This document shows positions 35,087-44,314 of a stretch of DNA of 64,000 bases, piece by piece. The notes beneath the pieces are model-generated. The model was not told where the DNA came from. It saw nothing but the letters and a program-made list of their open reading frames with translations, and ran no database searches. Position numbers and translations under genes: made by a program. Source of the stretch: Pseudomonas kilonensis (GTDB lineage Bacteria > Pseudomonadota > Gammaproteobacteria > Pseudomonadales > Pseudomonadaceae); assembly GCF_001269885.1 (NCBI RefSeq), contig NZ_LHVH01000017.1:620001-684000 (forward strand), written 5' to 3'. Every line of letters begins with the position of its first letter. The stretch's first letter is position 1.

Positions 35087-36553
35087 TCAGAGCACCGAAG
35101 CCGTCTGCGGCAGTTTCGGCTGGCGGTACAGGTCCAGCAGCACCTGGTCCAGCACCGACGAAGCGCCCCAAGGCTTCGGGTCGTTGAGAATCGCCACCAC
35201 CGCCCAGGTATTGCCATTGATGTCGCGGCTGTAGCCGGCGATGGCGCGGACGGTGTTCAGGGTCCCGGTCTTGACGTGGGCTTCGCCCGCCATCGCGGTG
35301 GTCTTCAGGCGTTTGCGCATGGTGCCGTCGGTGCCGGCAATCGGCATCGAACTGATGAACTCGGCCGAGTACGGGCTGCGCCAGGCGGCTTGCAGCATCG
35401 CCGCCATTTCCCGGGCGCTGACCCGTTCGGCGCGGGACAGACCGGAACCATTCTCCATCACCAGGTGCGGTGCGGTGATGCCTTTCTTGGCCAGCCACTG
35501 GCGTACCACCCGCTGCGCCGCCTTGGCGTCATCACCGTCGGCTTCGTTACGGAACTGCGCGCCGAGGCTCAGGAACAGTTGCTGGGCCATGGTGTTGTTA
35601 CTGTATTTGTTGATGTCGCGGATGATCTCCGCCAAGTCCGGGGAGAACGCCCGGGCCAGGACCTTGGCGCTGCTCGGGGTCGCTGCCAGGCGGTCCTGGC
35701 CCTGGATGCTGCCACCCAACTCTTTCCAGATCGCTCGCACCGCACCGGCAGTGTAGGTGGCGTGATCCAGCAACGACAGGTAGGTCTGGGAGCTGCAACC
35801 GTCCCCGAGCTGGCCGCCGACGGTCACTGTCACGCTGCCGTCTGCTTGCGGTACCGGGTTGTAGCGCACGCCGCCGGCGCATTGCTTGGAATTGACGGCC
35901 TTGACCTGGTTGTCGATGCGAATGCTCGCAATCGGCGGCTCCACCGACACCAGCACCCGGCCGCCGTCGTTACGGGCGACGAAGCGCAGGGCCTTGAGGT
36001 TGACCAGCAGCGAGTCGGGCTTGACCAGGAATGGTTTGTTTTCGTCGTTGCCGTCGTCGTTGAACTCGGGCAGTTGCGGTTGGATGAAGAATCCACGGTC
36101 CAGCACCAGGTCGCCGGTGACCTGCTGCACGCCGTTGGCCCGCAGATCGCGCATCAGCAGCCAGAGTTTTTCCATGTTCAGCTTGGGATCGCCGCCGCCC
36201 TTGAGATACAGGTTGCCGTTGAGGATCCCGCCGTTGAGAGTGCCGTCGGTGTAGAACTCGGTTTTCCACTGGTGATTGGGGCCGAGCATTTCCAGGGCCG
36301 CGTAGGTGGTCACCAGCTTCATGGTGGACGCCGGGTTCACCGAGACGTCGGCGTTGTACAGGGTCGGAGTGCCGGGGCCGTTGAGTGGCACCATCACCAG
36401 GGACAGCGCGTCGTTCTGCAGCTTGCTGTTCTTGAGGGCCTTTTGCACGTTGGGCGACAGGGCGGTATTGATGGTGGCGGCGTAGGTGGTGACAGGGAGG
36501 GCCAGGGGAAGAAGAAGGCTGGCCAGAAGCAGTGGACGCAAAGATTTGATCAT
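35087..36553 (-). CDS. dacB: D-Ala-D-Ala carboxypeptidase/endopeptidase (PBP4, DacB)
   Basis: 488 residues with a Sec signal peptide (LLLASLLLPLALPVTTYA). This penicillin-binding protein trims and opens peptidoglycan cross-links in the periplasm. The active site shows SxxK as Ser76-T-M-Lys79 (NPASTMKLV), SxN in YSNNTMAQ and KTG in HVKTGTLN. The large insertion between SxxK and SxN is typical of class C PBP4 proteins. It is convergent with the diguanylate cyclase gene, and the REP repeats lie between them. Confidence 0.96.
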   Translation of the reverse strand: MIKSLRPLLLASLLLPLALPVTTYAATINTALSPNVQKALKNSKLQNDALSLVMVPLNGPGTPTLYNADVSVNPASTMKLVTTYAALEMLGPNHQWKTEFYTDGTLNGGILNGNLYLKGGGDPKLNMEKLWLLMRDLRANGVQQVTGDLVLDRGFFIQPQLPEFNDDGNDENKPFLVKPDSLLVNLKALRFVARNDGGRVLVSVEPPIASIRIDNQVKAVNSKQCAGGVRYNPVPQADGSVTVTVGGQLGDGCSSQTYLSLLDHATYTAGAVRAIWKELGGSIQGQDRLAATPSSAKVLARAFSPDLAEIIRDINKYSNNTMAQQLFLSLGAQFRNEADGDDAKAAQRVVRQWLAKKGITAPHLVMENGSGLSRAERVSAREMAAMLQAAWRSPYSAEFISSMPIAGTDGTMRKRLKTTAMAGEAHVKTGTLNTVRAIAGYSRDINGNTWAVVAILNDPKPWGASSVLDQVLLDLYRQPKLPQTASVL

Positions 36554-36784
36554 TTGAAATAAAACCCTACGGGCGAGGGGGAAATAACGAGGACATGAAA
36601 ATGAACGCCCTCAACGGTCATGAAAGTGTCGGCATTATGCCCCAAGCCGCAACGGCTGGGGCCGTGCCTGAGCCCTTCGGCTGCTATTTTTTACCGACGG
36701 TAGGTCGATACGCCCGATCAGTCGGGCAATCGCCGCACCAAACTGGTAAAGTGCCGGCCGTTATTACTTATGAGGATTGTTCCA

Positions 36785-37129
36785 ATGGCGACTAACCGTT
36801 CCCAGCGTCTGCGCAAAAAACTGTGCGTGGATGAATTTCAAGAGCTGGGTTTCGAACTGAACCTGGATTTCAAAGAAGATCTGGCCGATGAGGCTATTGA
36901 CGCTTTCCTCGACGCTTTCCTGAAAGAAGCCATGGAAGCCAATGGCCTGGGCTACGTCGGCGGCGACGACTACGGTCTGGTTTGCCTGCAGAAGCGTGGC
37001 TCGGTTTCCGAAGAGCAGCGCGCTGCCGTTGAAGCCTGGCTCAAGGCACGTCCTGAGCTGACCAGCGTTGAAGTCAGCCCGCTGATGGACGTCTGGTACC
37101 CGGAAAAGCCGATCAATCCGGTCGCTTGA
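36785..37129 (+). CDS. yggL: YggL-family 50S ribosome-binding protein
   Basis: 114 residues. MATNRSQRLRKKLCVDEFQE and LVCLQKRGSVSEEQRAAVEA match the DUF469/YggL family, reported to bind the large ribosomal subunit in Pseudomonas. The ATG at 36785 gives the family N-terminus; the AGGATTG upstream is a modest ribosome site. It is followed closely by a strong terminator, so it is probably a single-gene unit. Confidence 0.9.
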   Translation: MATNRSQRLRKKLCVDEFQELGFELNLDFKEDLADEAIDAFLDAFLKEAMEANGLGYVGGDDYGLVCLQKRGSVSEEQRAAVEAWLKARPELTSVEVSPLMDVWYPEKPINPVA

Positions 37130-37139
37130 TGGTCAGAAA

Positions 37140-37169
37140 CCGGCAGCCCTTTCGGGCGCCGGTTTTTTT
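37140..37169 (+). terminator. Rho-independent terminator of yggL
   Basis: The stem CCGGC-a-GCCC with loop TTTC and return GGGC-GCCGG is followed by seven T, ten bases after the yggL stop. Confidence 0.92.
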
Positions 37170-37207
37170 GTGCCTGTCTGTTGGGTAGCTGTTGCCCTTC
37201 AGGCCGC

Positions 37208-37283
37208 TATCGCGAGCAAGCTCGCTCCCACAGTGGTGATGTGAACGACACACATCCCCTGTGGGAGCGAGCTTGCTCGCGAT
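37208..37283. repeat. Paired REP-type palindrome
   Basis: TATCGCGAGCAAGCTCGCTC and the mirrored CTGTGGGAGCGAGCTTGCTC face each other 25 bases apart in the convergent gap between yggL and the BenE-type transporter. Confidence 0.83.
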
Positions 37284-37287
37284 GCTT

Positions 37288-38478
37288 TCAATCGTTGCGC
37301 CAGTTCAGGATCAGCAAGGTCAACACCCCCGCCACAATCCCCCAGAACGCCGAACCGATGGAGAACAGCGTCAGTCCCGACGCCGTGACCATGAAGGTGA
37401 TCAGTGCCGCTTCCCGCTCCTTCACTTCGCTCATGGCGATGCTCAAGCCGTTGATGATCGACCCGAACAGCGCCAAGGCCGCGATGGACAGCACCAGCTC
37501 CTTGGGCAGCGCCGCGAACAACGCCGCCAGCGTCGCGCCGAACACCCCGGCAATCCCGTAGAAAATTCCGCACCAGACCGCCGCCGTGTAACGCTTGTTG
37601 CGATCTTCGTGGGCGTGGGGGCCGGTGCAGATCGCCGCGCTGATGGCCGCCAGGTTGATGCCGTGGGAACCGAACGGCGCCAGCAGCAGCGAGGCGATGC
37701 CGGTGCTGGTGATCAATGGTGAGGCAGGCACGTGGTAACCATCGGCCCGCAGCACGGCGATGCCGGGCATGTTCTGCGAGGTCATCGCCACCACGAACAA
37801 CGGAATGCCGATGCTGATGGTGGCCGCCAGGGAAAAGTGCGGCGTGGTCCACACCGGTGTCGCGACTTCCAGGGCAAAGCCGCTGAAGTCCAACAGCCCC
37901 AGCAGGCCCGACAGCGCCGTACCGATCAACAGTGCCGCCAGTACCGCGTAGCGGGGCGACAGGCGCTTGACGATCAGATAGGTGAAAAACATCCCCAGCA
38001 CCAGGCCGGTGCGATGCTGGGTGGCGATAAAAATCTCGCTGCCGATCTTGAACAGGATCCCCGCCAGCAGCGCCGCCGCCAGTGAGGCTGGAATACGCTT
38101 GACCAGGCGCTCGAAACTGCCGGTCAGGCCACAGATCGTCACCAATACTGCACAGGTGATATAGGCGCCGATGGCCTCGCCATAACTCACGCCACCGAGG
38201 CTGGTGATCAGCAGCGCTGCGCCGGGTGTCGACCAGGCGATGGTGATCGGTGTGCGATAGCGCAGCGATAGCCCGATGGAACACACCGCCATGCCGATGG
38301 AGATCGCCCAGATCCACGAGGAAATCTGCCCGCTGGTCAGCCCGGCCGCCTGGCCGGCCTGGAACATCAGCACCAGGGAACTGGTGTAGCCGGTCATCAT
38401 CGCGATGAACCCGGCGACGATGGCTGAAGGCGAGGTATCGGCCAATGGACGAAGTGGCGTGGTCGTGACTTCGGTCAT
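37288..38478 (-). CDS. benE: BenE-family (benzoate/H+ symporter type) transporter
   Basis: 396 residues, with about twelve hydrophobic helices. PITIAWSTPGAALLITSLGG, then QNMPGIAVLRADGY and APFGSHGINLAAISAAICTG are conserved BenE regions. It should import an aromatic acid or related compound with protons; BenE itself carries benzoate, but no benzoate-degrading genes are nearby, so the substrate is open. I chose the ATG at 38478 (MTEVTTTPL), with AAGGA upstream; the frame is open 16 codons further. It is divergent from a GntR gene that may control it. Confidence 0.85.
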   Translation of the reverse strand: MTEVTTTPLRPLADTSPSAIVAGFIAMMTGYTSSLVLMFQAGQAAGLTSGQISSWIWAISIGMAVCSIGLSLRYRTPITIAWSTPGAALLITSLGGVSYGEAIGAYITCAVLVTICGLTGSFERLVKRIPASLAAALLAGILFKIGSEIFIATQHRTGLVLGMFFTYLIVKRLSPRYAVLAALLIGTALSGLLGLLDFSGFALEVATPVWTTPHFSLAATISIGIPLFVVAMTSQNMPGIAVLRADGYHVPASPLITSTGIASLLLAPFGSHGINLAAISAAICTGPHAHEDRNKRYTAAVWCGIFYGIAGVFGATLAALFAALPKELVLSIAALALFGSIINGLSIAMSEVKEREAALITFMVTASGLTLFSIGSAFWGIVAGVLTLLILNWRND

Positions 38479-38722
38479 GGTGGGCGGTGGTCCTTGTTGT
38501 AGATTGGCTGGGCCTGATCGCGCCACAGATTTTGGGTTTGCAGCCTAAACTCAACGCAGTAGCCGATTGCAATACAGCCATGCCCGCAAACAGCCGTACA
38601 GTCGTGTTGCCATCAGAGGTTGTGTACAATCGAGCTGTTTTTTACGCGATACTTGCCAGCGACCCGCTGTGCCGTATTACAGTCACGGTCAATTCGCCGC
38701 AGTTCTCCCGACTCGAGTGCCC

Positions 38723-39487
38723 ATGAACGAACAGTTGCAACCCCTCAAGAAACAACCGCGAGCCGGTAAAGCCGGCCGCAGCGGAACCCAGGACGATATT
38801 GTCTATGCGCATATCTTCGAGGCCATCCTCGAACAACGCCTGGCGCCCGGTACCAAGTTGAGCGAAGAGGCACTGGGGGAGATTTTCGGGGTCAGCCGCA
38901 CGATCATTCGTCGGGCGCTGTCACGTCTGGCCCACGAAGGCGTGGTGTTGCTGCGGCCCAACCGCGGTGCCGTGGTGGCGAGCCCGAGTGTCGAAGAGGC
39001 TCGCCAGGTGTTCATGGCCCGGCGCCTGGTGGAAAGGGCGATCACCGAATTGGCGGTGCAGCATGCCACAGCCGAACAATTGGCTGAACTGCGGCAGATG
39101 GTCAGCGACGAGCGCGACAGTTTCTCCCGTGGCGACCGCGGCGCTGGCATCCGCTTGTCGGGCGAGTTTCACCTCAAGCTGGCCGAAGCGGCGAAGAACG
39201 CCCCGCTGATCAGCTTCCAGCGCAGCCTGGTGTCCCAGACGTCGCTGATCATCGCCCAGTACGAAAGCGGCAACCGTTCCCACTGTTCCTATGACGAACA
39301 CACCCAGTTGATCGACGCCATCGAGGCCCGCGATGCCACGCTGGCAGTGGACTTGATGATGCATCACATGGACCACATCGACAGCAAGCTCAACCTCGAC
39401 GAGGAAAGTGCGTCGGATGACTTGCATGCGGTGTTCTCGCACCTGCTGCAGAGCAAGAAGCCTGGGCGGTCGACGGCTAAGCTCTGA
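38723..39487 (+). CDS. GntR-family regulator (FCD/FadR subfamily)
   Basis: 254 residues. The N-terminal winged helix (LSEEALGEIFGVSRTIIRRA, then GVVLLRPNRGAVVASPS) is followed by an all-helical FCD ligand domain with the metal-binding type pattern HLKLAEAA and MMHHMDHID. It lies divergent to the BenE-type transporter with 244 bases between them, and 138 bases before the convergent guaD stop. A TTGTGTACAATC element at 38618-38629 resembles FadR-type half-sites and is a candidate operator. The effector is unknown. Confidence 0.88.
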   Translation: MNEQLQPLKKQPRAGKAGRSGTQDDIVYAHIFEAILEQRLAPGTKLSEEALGEIFGVSRTIIRRALSRLAHEGVVLLRPNRGAVVASPSVEEARQVFMARRLVERAITELAVQHATAEQLAELRQMVSDERDSFSRGDRGAGIRLSGEFHLKLAEAAKNAPLISFQRSLVSQTSLIIAQYESGNRSHCSYDEHTQLIDAIEARDATLAVDLMMHHMDHIDSKLNLDEESASDDLHAVFSHLLQSKKPGRSTAKL

Positions 39488-39520
39488 TTGAGTTGAGTCA
39501 GCGGCACCGAGTCGCCCCCT

Positions 39521-39600
39521 TCGCGAGCAAGCCCGCTCCCACATTCGACCGTGTTGTCATGACATACGCGGATCAAATGTGGGAGCGGGCTTGCTCGCGA
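39521..39600. repeat. Paired REP-type palindrome
   Basis: TCGCGAGCAAGCCCGCTCCC and GGGAGCGGGCTTGCTCGCGA face each other in the convergent gap between the GntR gene and guaD. A second stop-proof role as a shared transcript end is possible but unproved. Confidence 0.84.
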
Positions 39601-39625
39601 AAGCGGTGTGACAGGCGAATGAAAT

Positions 39626-40930
39626 CTACCGCTGATGCACCAACTTACCGGCCGCATACGTCTGCGCCACCGTCCGGTCATCCCCCAGCGTCATCAACAC
39701 GAACAACCGCTCGGCAATGTCCTTGGCCTGCTTGAGGCGATAGCCCAGCAGCGGCGTGGCGTTGTAGTCCAGCACCAGGAAGTCCGCATCGGAACCCGGT
39801 TGCAACGTCCCGATTTTGTCCTCCAGGCGCAGGGCTCGGGCGCCGCCCAGGGTGGCCAGGTACAGCGACTTGAACGGGCTCAGCCGCGCGCCCTGTAACT
39901 GCATCACTTTGTAGGCTTCGTTCAGGGTTTGCAGCAGCGAAAAACTGGTGCCGCCACCCACGTCGGTGCCTAATCCCACGTGCACTTTATGCCTCTCAGC
40001 CATCGGCAGGTTGAACAGGCCGCTGCCGAGGAAGAAGTTCGAGGTCGGGCAGAAGGCGATGGCCGAACCGGTCTCGGCCAGGCGTGCACATTCGTCGTCG
40101 CACAAATGCACGCCATGGGCGAACACTGAGCGCTCGCCGAGCAACTGGTAGTGATCGTAGACGTCCAGATAACCCTTGCGCTCCGGGAACAGCTCCTTGA
40201 CCCACTGCACCTCCTGCAGGTTCTCGCTGATGTGGGTCTGCATGTACAAGTCTGGGTATTCCCCCAGCAACTGACCGGCCAGGGCCAGTTGTTCCGGGGT
40301 GCTGGTAGGGGCGAAGCGCGGGGTCACCGCGTAGTGCAGGCGGCCCTTGCCGTGCCAGCGCTCGATCAGCGCCTTGCTCTCGGTGTAGCTGGATTCGGCA
40401 GTGTCGATCAGGTAGTCCGGGGCGTTGCGGTCCATCATCACTTTGCCGGCGATCATCCGCAGATCGAGCTTCTGGGCCACTTCAAAAAACGAATTCACCG
40501 ATTGCGGGTGCACGCTGCCGAACACCAGCGCGGTGGTGGTGCCGTTGCGCAGCAGTTCCTTGACGAAAATATCGGCCACGGCATCGGCGTGGGCCTTGTC
40601 GGCGAACTGGCTTTCGCAGGGGAAGGTGTAGGTGTTGAGCCAGTCCAGCAATTGCTCGCCATAGGCGCCGACCATGCCGGTTTGTGGCAGGTGGATGTGA
40701 GTGTCGATCAACCCGGGGGTGATCAGCGCGTCGGGGTAATGAGTGACTTCGATGTCCACTGCCAGGGTCGGCAGCAGGTCGCGGGCGTGGCCGATGGCGC
40801 TGATCTGGCCGTTTTCCACCACCAGCAAGCCGTCTTCGAAATATTCATAGGACGCCTCGATACCGACTTCGGCCGGGTCGGCGAGGCTGTGGAGCAGGGC
40901 GGCGCGGTAGGCTTTGCGTGTCAGGGGCAT
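39626..40930 (-). CDS. guaD: Guanine deaminase
   Basis: 434 residues. It turns guanine into xanthine and ammonia, feeding the xanthine dehydrogenase encoded beside it. It is an amidohydrolase with the zinc site HIHLPQTG after ITPGLIDT, MQTHISENLQEVQW, and FCPTSNFFLGSGLFNLP typical of GuaD. The start MPLTRKAYRAALL at 40930 has GAG 7 bases upstream; a tandem ATG at 40936 would add two residues, and the still longer open frame into xdhC is not supported. Confidence 0.96.
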   Translation of the reverse strand: MPLTRKAYRAALLHSLADPAEVGIEASYEYFEDGLLVVENGQISAIGHARDLLPTLAVDIEVTHYPDALITPGLIDTHIHLPQTGMVGAYGEQLLDWLNTYTFPCESQFADKAHADAVADIFVKELLRNGTTTALVFGSVHPQSVNSFFEVAQKLDLRMIAGKVMMDRNAPDYLIDTAESSYTESKALIERWHGKGRLHYAVTPRFAPTSTPEQLALAGQLLGEYPDLYMQTHISENLQEVQWVKELFPERKGYLDVYDHYQLLGERSVFAHGVHLCDDECARLAETGSAIAFCPTSNFFLGSGLFNLPMAERHKVHVGLGTDVGGGTSFSLLQTLNEAYKVMQLQGARLSPFKSLYLATLGGARALRLEDKIGTLQPGSDADFLVLDYNATPLLGYRLKQAKDIAERLFVLMTLGDDRTVAQTYAAGKLVHQR

Positions 40931-40949
40931 GGGCATTCTCAACGAGTGT

Positions 40950-41792
40950 TCAACGGTTTGCCTGGCTACGGCGCGAGGCCGGCAGCAGCTTGGCAATCGG
41001 TTCGGCGCGGGCGGTGTGCTGGCCGAAATCGGCGTTATAGGTGGCGATGATTTCGCCGGCGATGGAGATGGCGATTTCCACAGGCAACTTGCCTTTGACT
41101 TCGCCGATGCCCATCGGGCAACGCATGCGCTGCAAGGTGCTGCTGTCAACACCACGATCACGCAGGCGATGCTCGAACTTGACCCGTTTGGTCTTCGAAC
41201 CGATCAGGCCGAAGTAGGCAAAGTCGTTGCGCTTGAGGATCGCGGCGCTCAGTTCCAGGTCGAGCTGATGGTTGTGGGTCATGACGATGCAGTAGCTGCC
41301 GACGGGCAATTCGTCGACTTCATCCAGTGGCTCTTCGGTGACGATCTTGCGCACGCCATGGGGCAGCTGTTCGGGGAACTCCGCCTCCCGCGAGTCGATC
41401 CAGCGCACCTTGCAGGGCAGGCTTGCCAGCAGCGGCACCAGGGCGCGGCCGACGTGGCCGGCGCCGAACACGGCGATCTGCGCCTGGACCTGGCCCATGG
41501 GTTCGAACAGCAGCACGGTGACGCCGCCGCAGCACTGGCCCAGGCTCGCACCGAGACTGAAACGCTCCAGATGGGTGTTCTGCTGGCCGCTGGCGAGCAT
41601 GTTGCGGGCGATTTCCATGGCCTTGTATTCCAGGTGCCCGCCACCGATGGTGTCGAACGTCTGGCTGGCGCTGATGACCATCTTCGAACCGGCGTTGCGC
41701 GGGGTGGAGCCGAGCTCTTCGATGATCGTCACCAGCACGCAGGGCTCACCGCGGGTTTGCAGGTCGGCGAGGGCGCTGATCCAGTTGTACAT
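40950..41792 (-). CDS. xdhC: XdhC, molybdenum-cofactor insertion factor for xanthine dehydrogenase
   Basis: 280 residues. XdhC binds molybdenum cofactor, aids its sulfuration and inserts it into the XdhB subunit. GSTPRNAGSKMVIS and FDTIGGGHLEYKAME are the N-terminal family motifs; the Rossmann motif AVFGAGHVGRALVP and C-terminal MRCPMGIGEVKGKLPVEIA follow. It lies between xdhB and guaD in one transcription unit, 20 bases before guaD. Confidence 0.96.
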   Translation of the reverse strand: MYNWISALADLQTRGEPCVLVTIIEELGSTPRNAGSKMVISASQTFDTIGGGHLEYKAMEIARNMLASGQQNTHLERFSLGASLGQCCGGVTVLLFEPMGQVQAQIAVFGAGHVGRALVPLLASLPCKVRWIDSREAEFPEQLPHGVRKIVTEEPLDEVDELPVGSYCIVMTHNHQLDLELSAAILKRNDFAYFGLIGSKTKRVKFEHRLRDRGVDSSTLQRMRCPMGIGEVKGKLPVEIAISIAGEIIATYNADFGQHTARAEPIAKLLPASRRSQANR

Positions 41793-41810
41793 ATTTCACC
41801 TCAACTGCTC

Positions 41811-41914
41811 GTTCCCACGCTCTGCGTGGGAATGCATCTTTGGACGCTCTGCGTCCGCTCTTCAAACTTCGACGCAGAGCGTCGGGGGCTGCATTCCCAC
41901 GCAGAGCGTGGGAA
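41811..41914. repeat. Paired palindrome of the GTTCCCACGC(T/A)GCGTGGGAA family
   Basis: A third repeat family: GTTCCCACGCTCTGCGTGGG on the left and its mirror to 41914, with inner GGACGCTCTGCGTCC-type stems. It sits between xdhB and xdhC inside the operon, so it will be transcribed and may lower xdhC/guaD expression. Confidence 0.82.
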
Positions 41915-41920
41915 CGATCA

Positions 41921-44314
41921 TCAGACGATTTCGGCTTCAATTTTCTCAGCACTAACCGCCTTCAACCCCCGCATCTGCTCACACCCCCACAACACCCGCT
42001 CCGGCGTTGCCGGCGCGTCGATGTTCGGCTGGTGCTGGTAATCCCCCAGGCTCGCCACGGCGTCCTTGATGGCGCACCACGCGGCGATGCCGAGCATGAA
42101 CGGCGGCTCGCCCACGGCCTTGGAGTGAAACACCGTGTCTTCGGGGTTTTTGCGGTTTTCCACCAGCTTGACCCGCAGGTCCAGCGGCATGTCGGCCACG
42201 GCGGGGATCTTGTAGCTGGCCGGGCCATTGGTCATCAGCTTGCCCTTGTCGTTCCACACCAGTTCTTCCATGGTCAGCCAGCCCATGCCCTGGATGAAAC
42301 CACCCTCGACCTGGCCGATGTCGATGGCCGGGTTCAGCGAGGCGCCGACGTCGTGAAGGATGTCAGTGCGCAGCATCTTGTACTCGCCGGTGAGGGTGTC
42401 GACGATCACCTCGGCACAGGCCGCGCCATAGGCGTAGTAGTAGAACGGCCGGCCACGGGCCTGGCTGCGGTCGTAGTAGATTTTCGGGGTCTTGTAGAAG
42501 CCGGTGCTCGACAGCGAGACCTGGGCGAAATAGGCCTGCTGCACCAGCGCCTCGAAGCTCAGGATGTGATCGCGCACCCGCACATGGCCGTTGTGGAACT
42601 CGACGTCTTCTTCGCTGACCTTGTACTGCCGCGCGGCGAATTCCACCAGGCGCCGCTTGATGGTTTCGGCGGCGTTCTGCGCGGCCTTGCCGTTCAGGTC
42701 GGCACCGCTGGAGGCGGCGGTGGGCGAAGTGTTCGGCACCTTGTCGGTGTTGGTCGCGGTGATTTGCACGCGGTCCATTTCCACCTGGAACACCTCGGCC
42801 ACCACTTGGGCGACCTTGGTGTTCAAGCCTTGGCCCATTTCGGTGCCGCCATGGTTCAGGTGGATGCTGCCGTCGGTGTAGACGTGGATCAAGGCGCCGG
42901 CCTGGTTGAGGAAACTGGCGGTAAAGGAAATGCCGAATTTCACCGGGGTCAGTGCCAGGCCTTTTTTCAGGATCGGGCTATTGGCGTTGTAGCGACGGAT
43001 CGCTTCTCGGCGCTCGGCGTACTGGCTGCTGTCTTCAAGTTCGGCGGTCATTTCCTCGAGCATGTTGTGCTCGACGGTCTGGTAGTAGTGGGTGACGTTG
43101 CGTTCGGTCTTGCCGTAATAGTTGGCCTTGCGCACCGCCAGCGGATCGAGCCCCAGGTGCCGGGCGATGGCATCCATCACCTCTTCGATGGCGACCATGC
43201 CTTGGGGCCCGCCGAAACCACGGTAGGCGGTGTTCGACGCGGTGTTGGTCTTGCAGCGGTGGCCGTTGATGGTCGCATCGCCCAGGTAGTAGGCGTTGTC
43301 GGCATGGAACATCGCCCGGTCGACGATCGAGGCCGACAGGTCCGGCGAGCAACCGCAGTTGCCGGCCAGTTCCAGGGCGATGCCGTGCAGGCGCCCGGTG
43401 CTGTCGAAGCCGACGTCGTATTCGATGTAGAAGGGGTGGCGCTTGCCGGTCATCAGCATGTCTTCGACACGGGGCAGGCGCATCTTGGTCGGCTGGCCGG
43501 TGAGGTGCGCGATGACGGCGCACAGGCACGCCGGGCTGGCGGCCTGGGTTTCCTTGCCGCCAAAGCCGCCGCCCATGCGGCGCATGTCCACCACGACTTT
43601 GTTCATCGACACGCCCAGCACTTCGGCCACCAGTTTCTGCACTTCGGTGGGGTTCTGGGTCGAGCAGTAGACGAGCATGCCGCCGTCTTCGGTAGGCATC
43701 ACCGAGGAGATCTGGGTTTCCAGGTAAAAGTGTTCCTGGCCGCCGATGTGCAGCGAGCCCTGGATGCGATGCTCGGCGCTCGCCAGTGCCGCGGCCGAAT
43801 CACCGCGCTGGTGGGTGTGGCTGTCGAGCACGAAGTGCCGCTTGCGCAGGGCCTCGACCACGTCCAGCACCGGTTCCAGGTCTTCGTATTCGACGATGGC
43901 CGCCATCGCCGCCTTGCGCGCGGTGTCCAGGTCCTTGGCGGCGACGGCCAGCACCGGTTGGCCGACGAACTGCACATCATCGATGGCCAGCAGCGGATCA
44001 CCCGGCAGCAACGGGCCGATGTCCTTCAGGCCAGGAATGTCTGCATGGGTAATGGTGATGCGCACGCCTTCGAAGGCGTAGCAGGGCGTGGTATCGATGC
44101 GGATGATCCGGGCGTGGGCGCGGTCCGACAGCCGGGCATAGACGTGCAACTGGTTGGGGAATTCCAGGCGGTCATCGATGTACTGCGCCTCACCGGACAC
44201 ATGCTTGGCGGCGCTGTCGTGCTTGACGCTGCGGCCCACGCCGGTGGTCAGGTCGCGGGCGAACAGCTCGGCGAGTTCGGCTTGGGTCTTCTCTACGGTG
44301 TGATGGTTAGACAT
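41921..44314 (-). CDS. xdhB: Xanthine dehydrogenase, molybdopterin-binding subunit
   Basis: 797 residues. It is the large catalytic subunit that oxidises hypoxanthine and xanthine to urate. MRRMGGGFGGKETQAASPAC, TAYRGFGGPQGMVAIEEVMD and the late GEPPFMLGIAAWCAIKDAV, with its Glu, are the active-site motifs of the xanthine oxidase family. It overlaps the xdhA stop by 8 bases. Length matches other Pseudomonas XdhB proteins. Confidence 0.97.
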   Translation of the reverse strand: MSNHHTVEKTQAELAELFARDLTTGVGRSVKHDSAAKHVSGEAQYIDDRLEFPNQLHVYARLSDRAHARIIRIDTTPCYAFEGVRITITHADIPGLKDIGPLLPGDPLLAIDDVQFVGQPVLAVAAKDLDTARKAAMAAIVEYEDLEPVLDVVEALRKRHFVLDSHTHQRGDSAAALASAEHRIQGSLHIGGQEHFYLETQISSVMPTEDGGMLVYCSTQNPTEVQKLVAEVLGVSMNKVVVDMRRMGGGFGGKETQAASPACLCAVIAHLTGQPTKMRLPRVEDMLMTGKRHPFYIEYDVGFDSTGRLHGIALELAGNCGCSPDLSASIVDRAMFHADNAYYLGDATINGHRCKTNTASNTAYRGFGGPQGMVAIEEVMDAIARHLGLDPLAVRKANYYGKTERNVTHYYQTVEHNMLEEMTAELEDSSQYAERREAIRRYNANSPILKKGLALTPVKFGISFTASFLNQAGALIHVYTDGSIHLNHGGTEMGQGLNTKVAQVVAEVFQVEMDRVQITATNTDKVPNTSPTAASSGADLNGKAAQNAAETIKRRLVEFAARQYKVSEEDVEFHNGHVRVRDHILSFEALVQQAYFAQVSLSSTGFYKTPKIYYDRSQARGRPFYYYAYGAACAEVIVDTLTGEYKMLRTDILHDVGASLNPAIDIGQVEGGFIQGMGWLTMEELVWNDKGKLMTNGPASYKIPAVADMPLDLRVKLVENRKNPEDTVFHSKAVGEPPFMLGIAAWCAIKDAVASLGDYQHQPNIDAPATPERVLWGCEQMRGLKAVSAEKIEAEIV

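Noticed and set aside
35084..36562. 492-codon plus-strand open frame opposite dacB
   Set aside because: Covers the same bases as dacB, which has signal peptide, SxxK, SxN and KTG; the plus frame has no motif.
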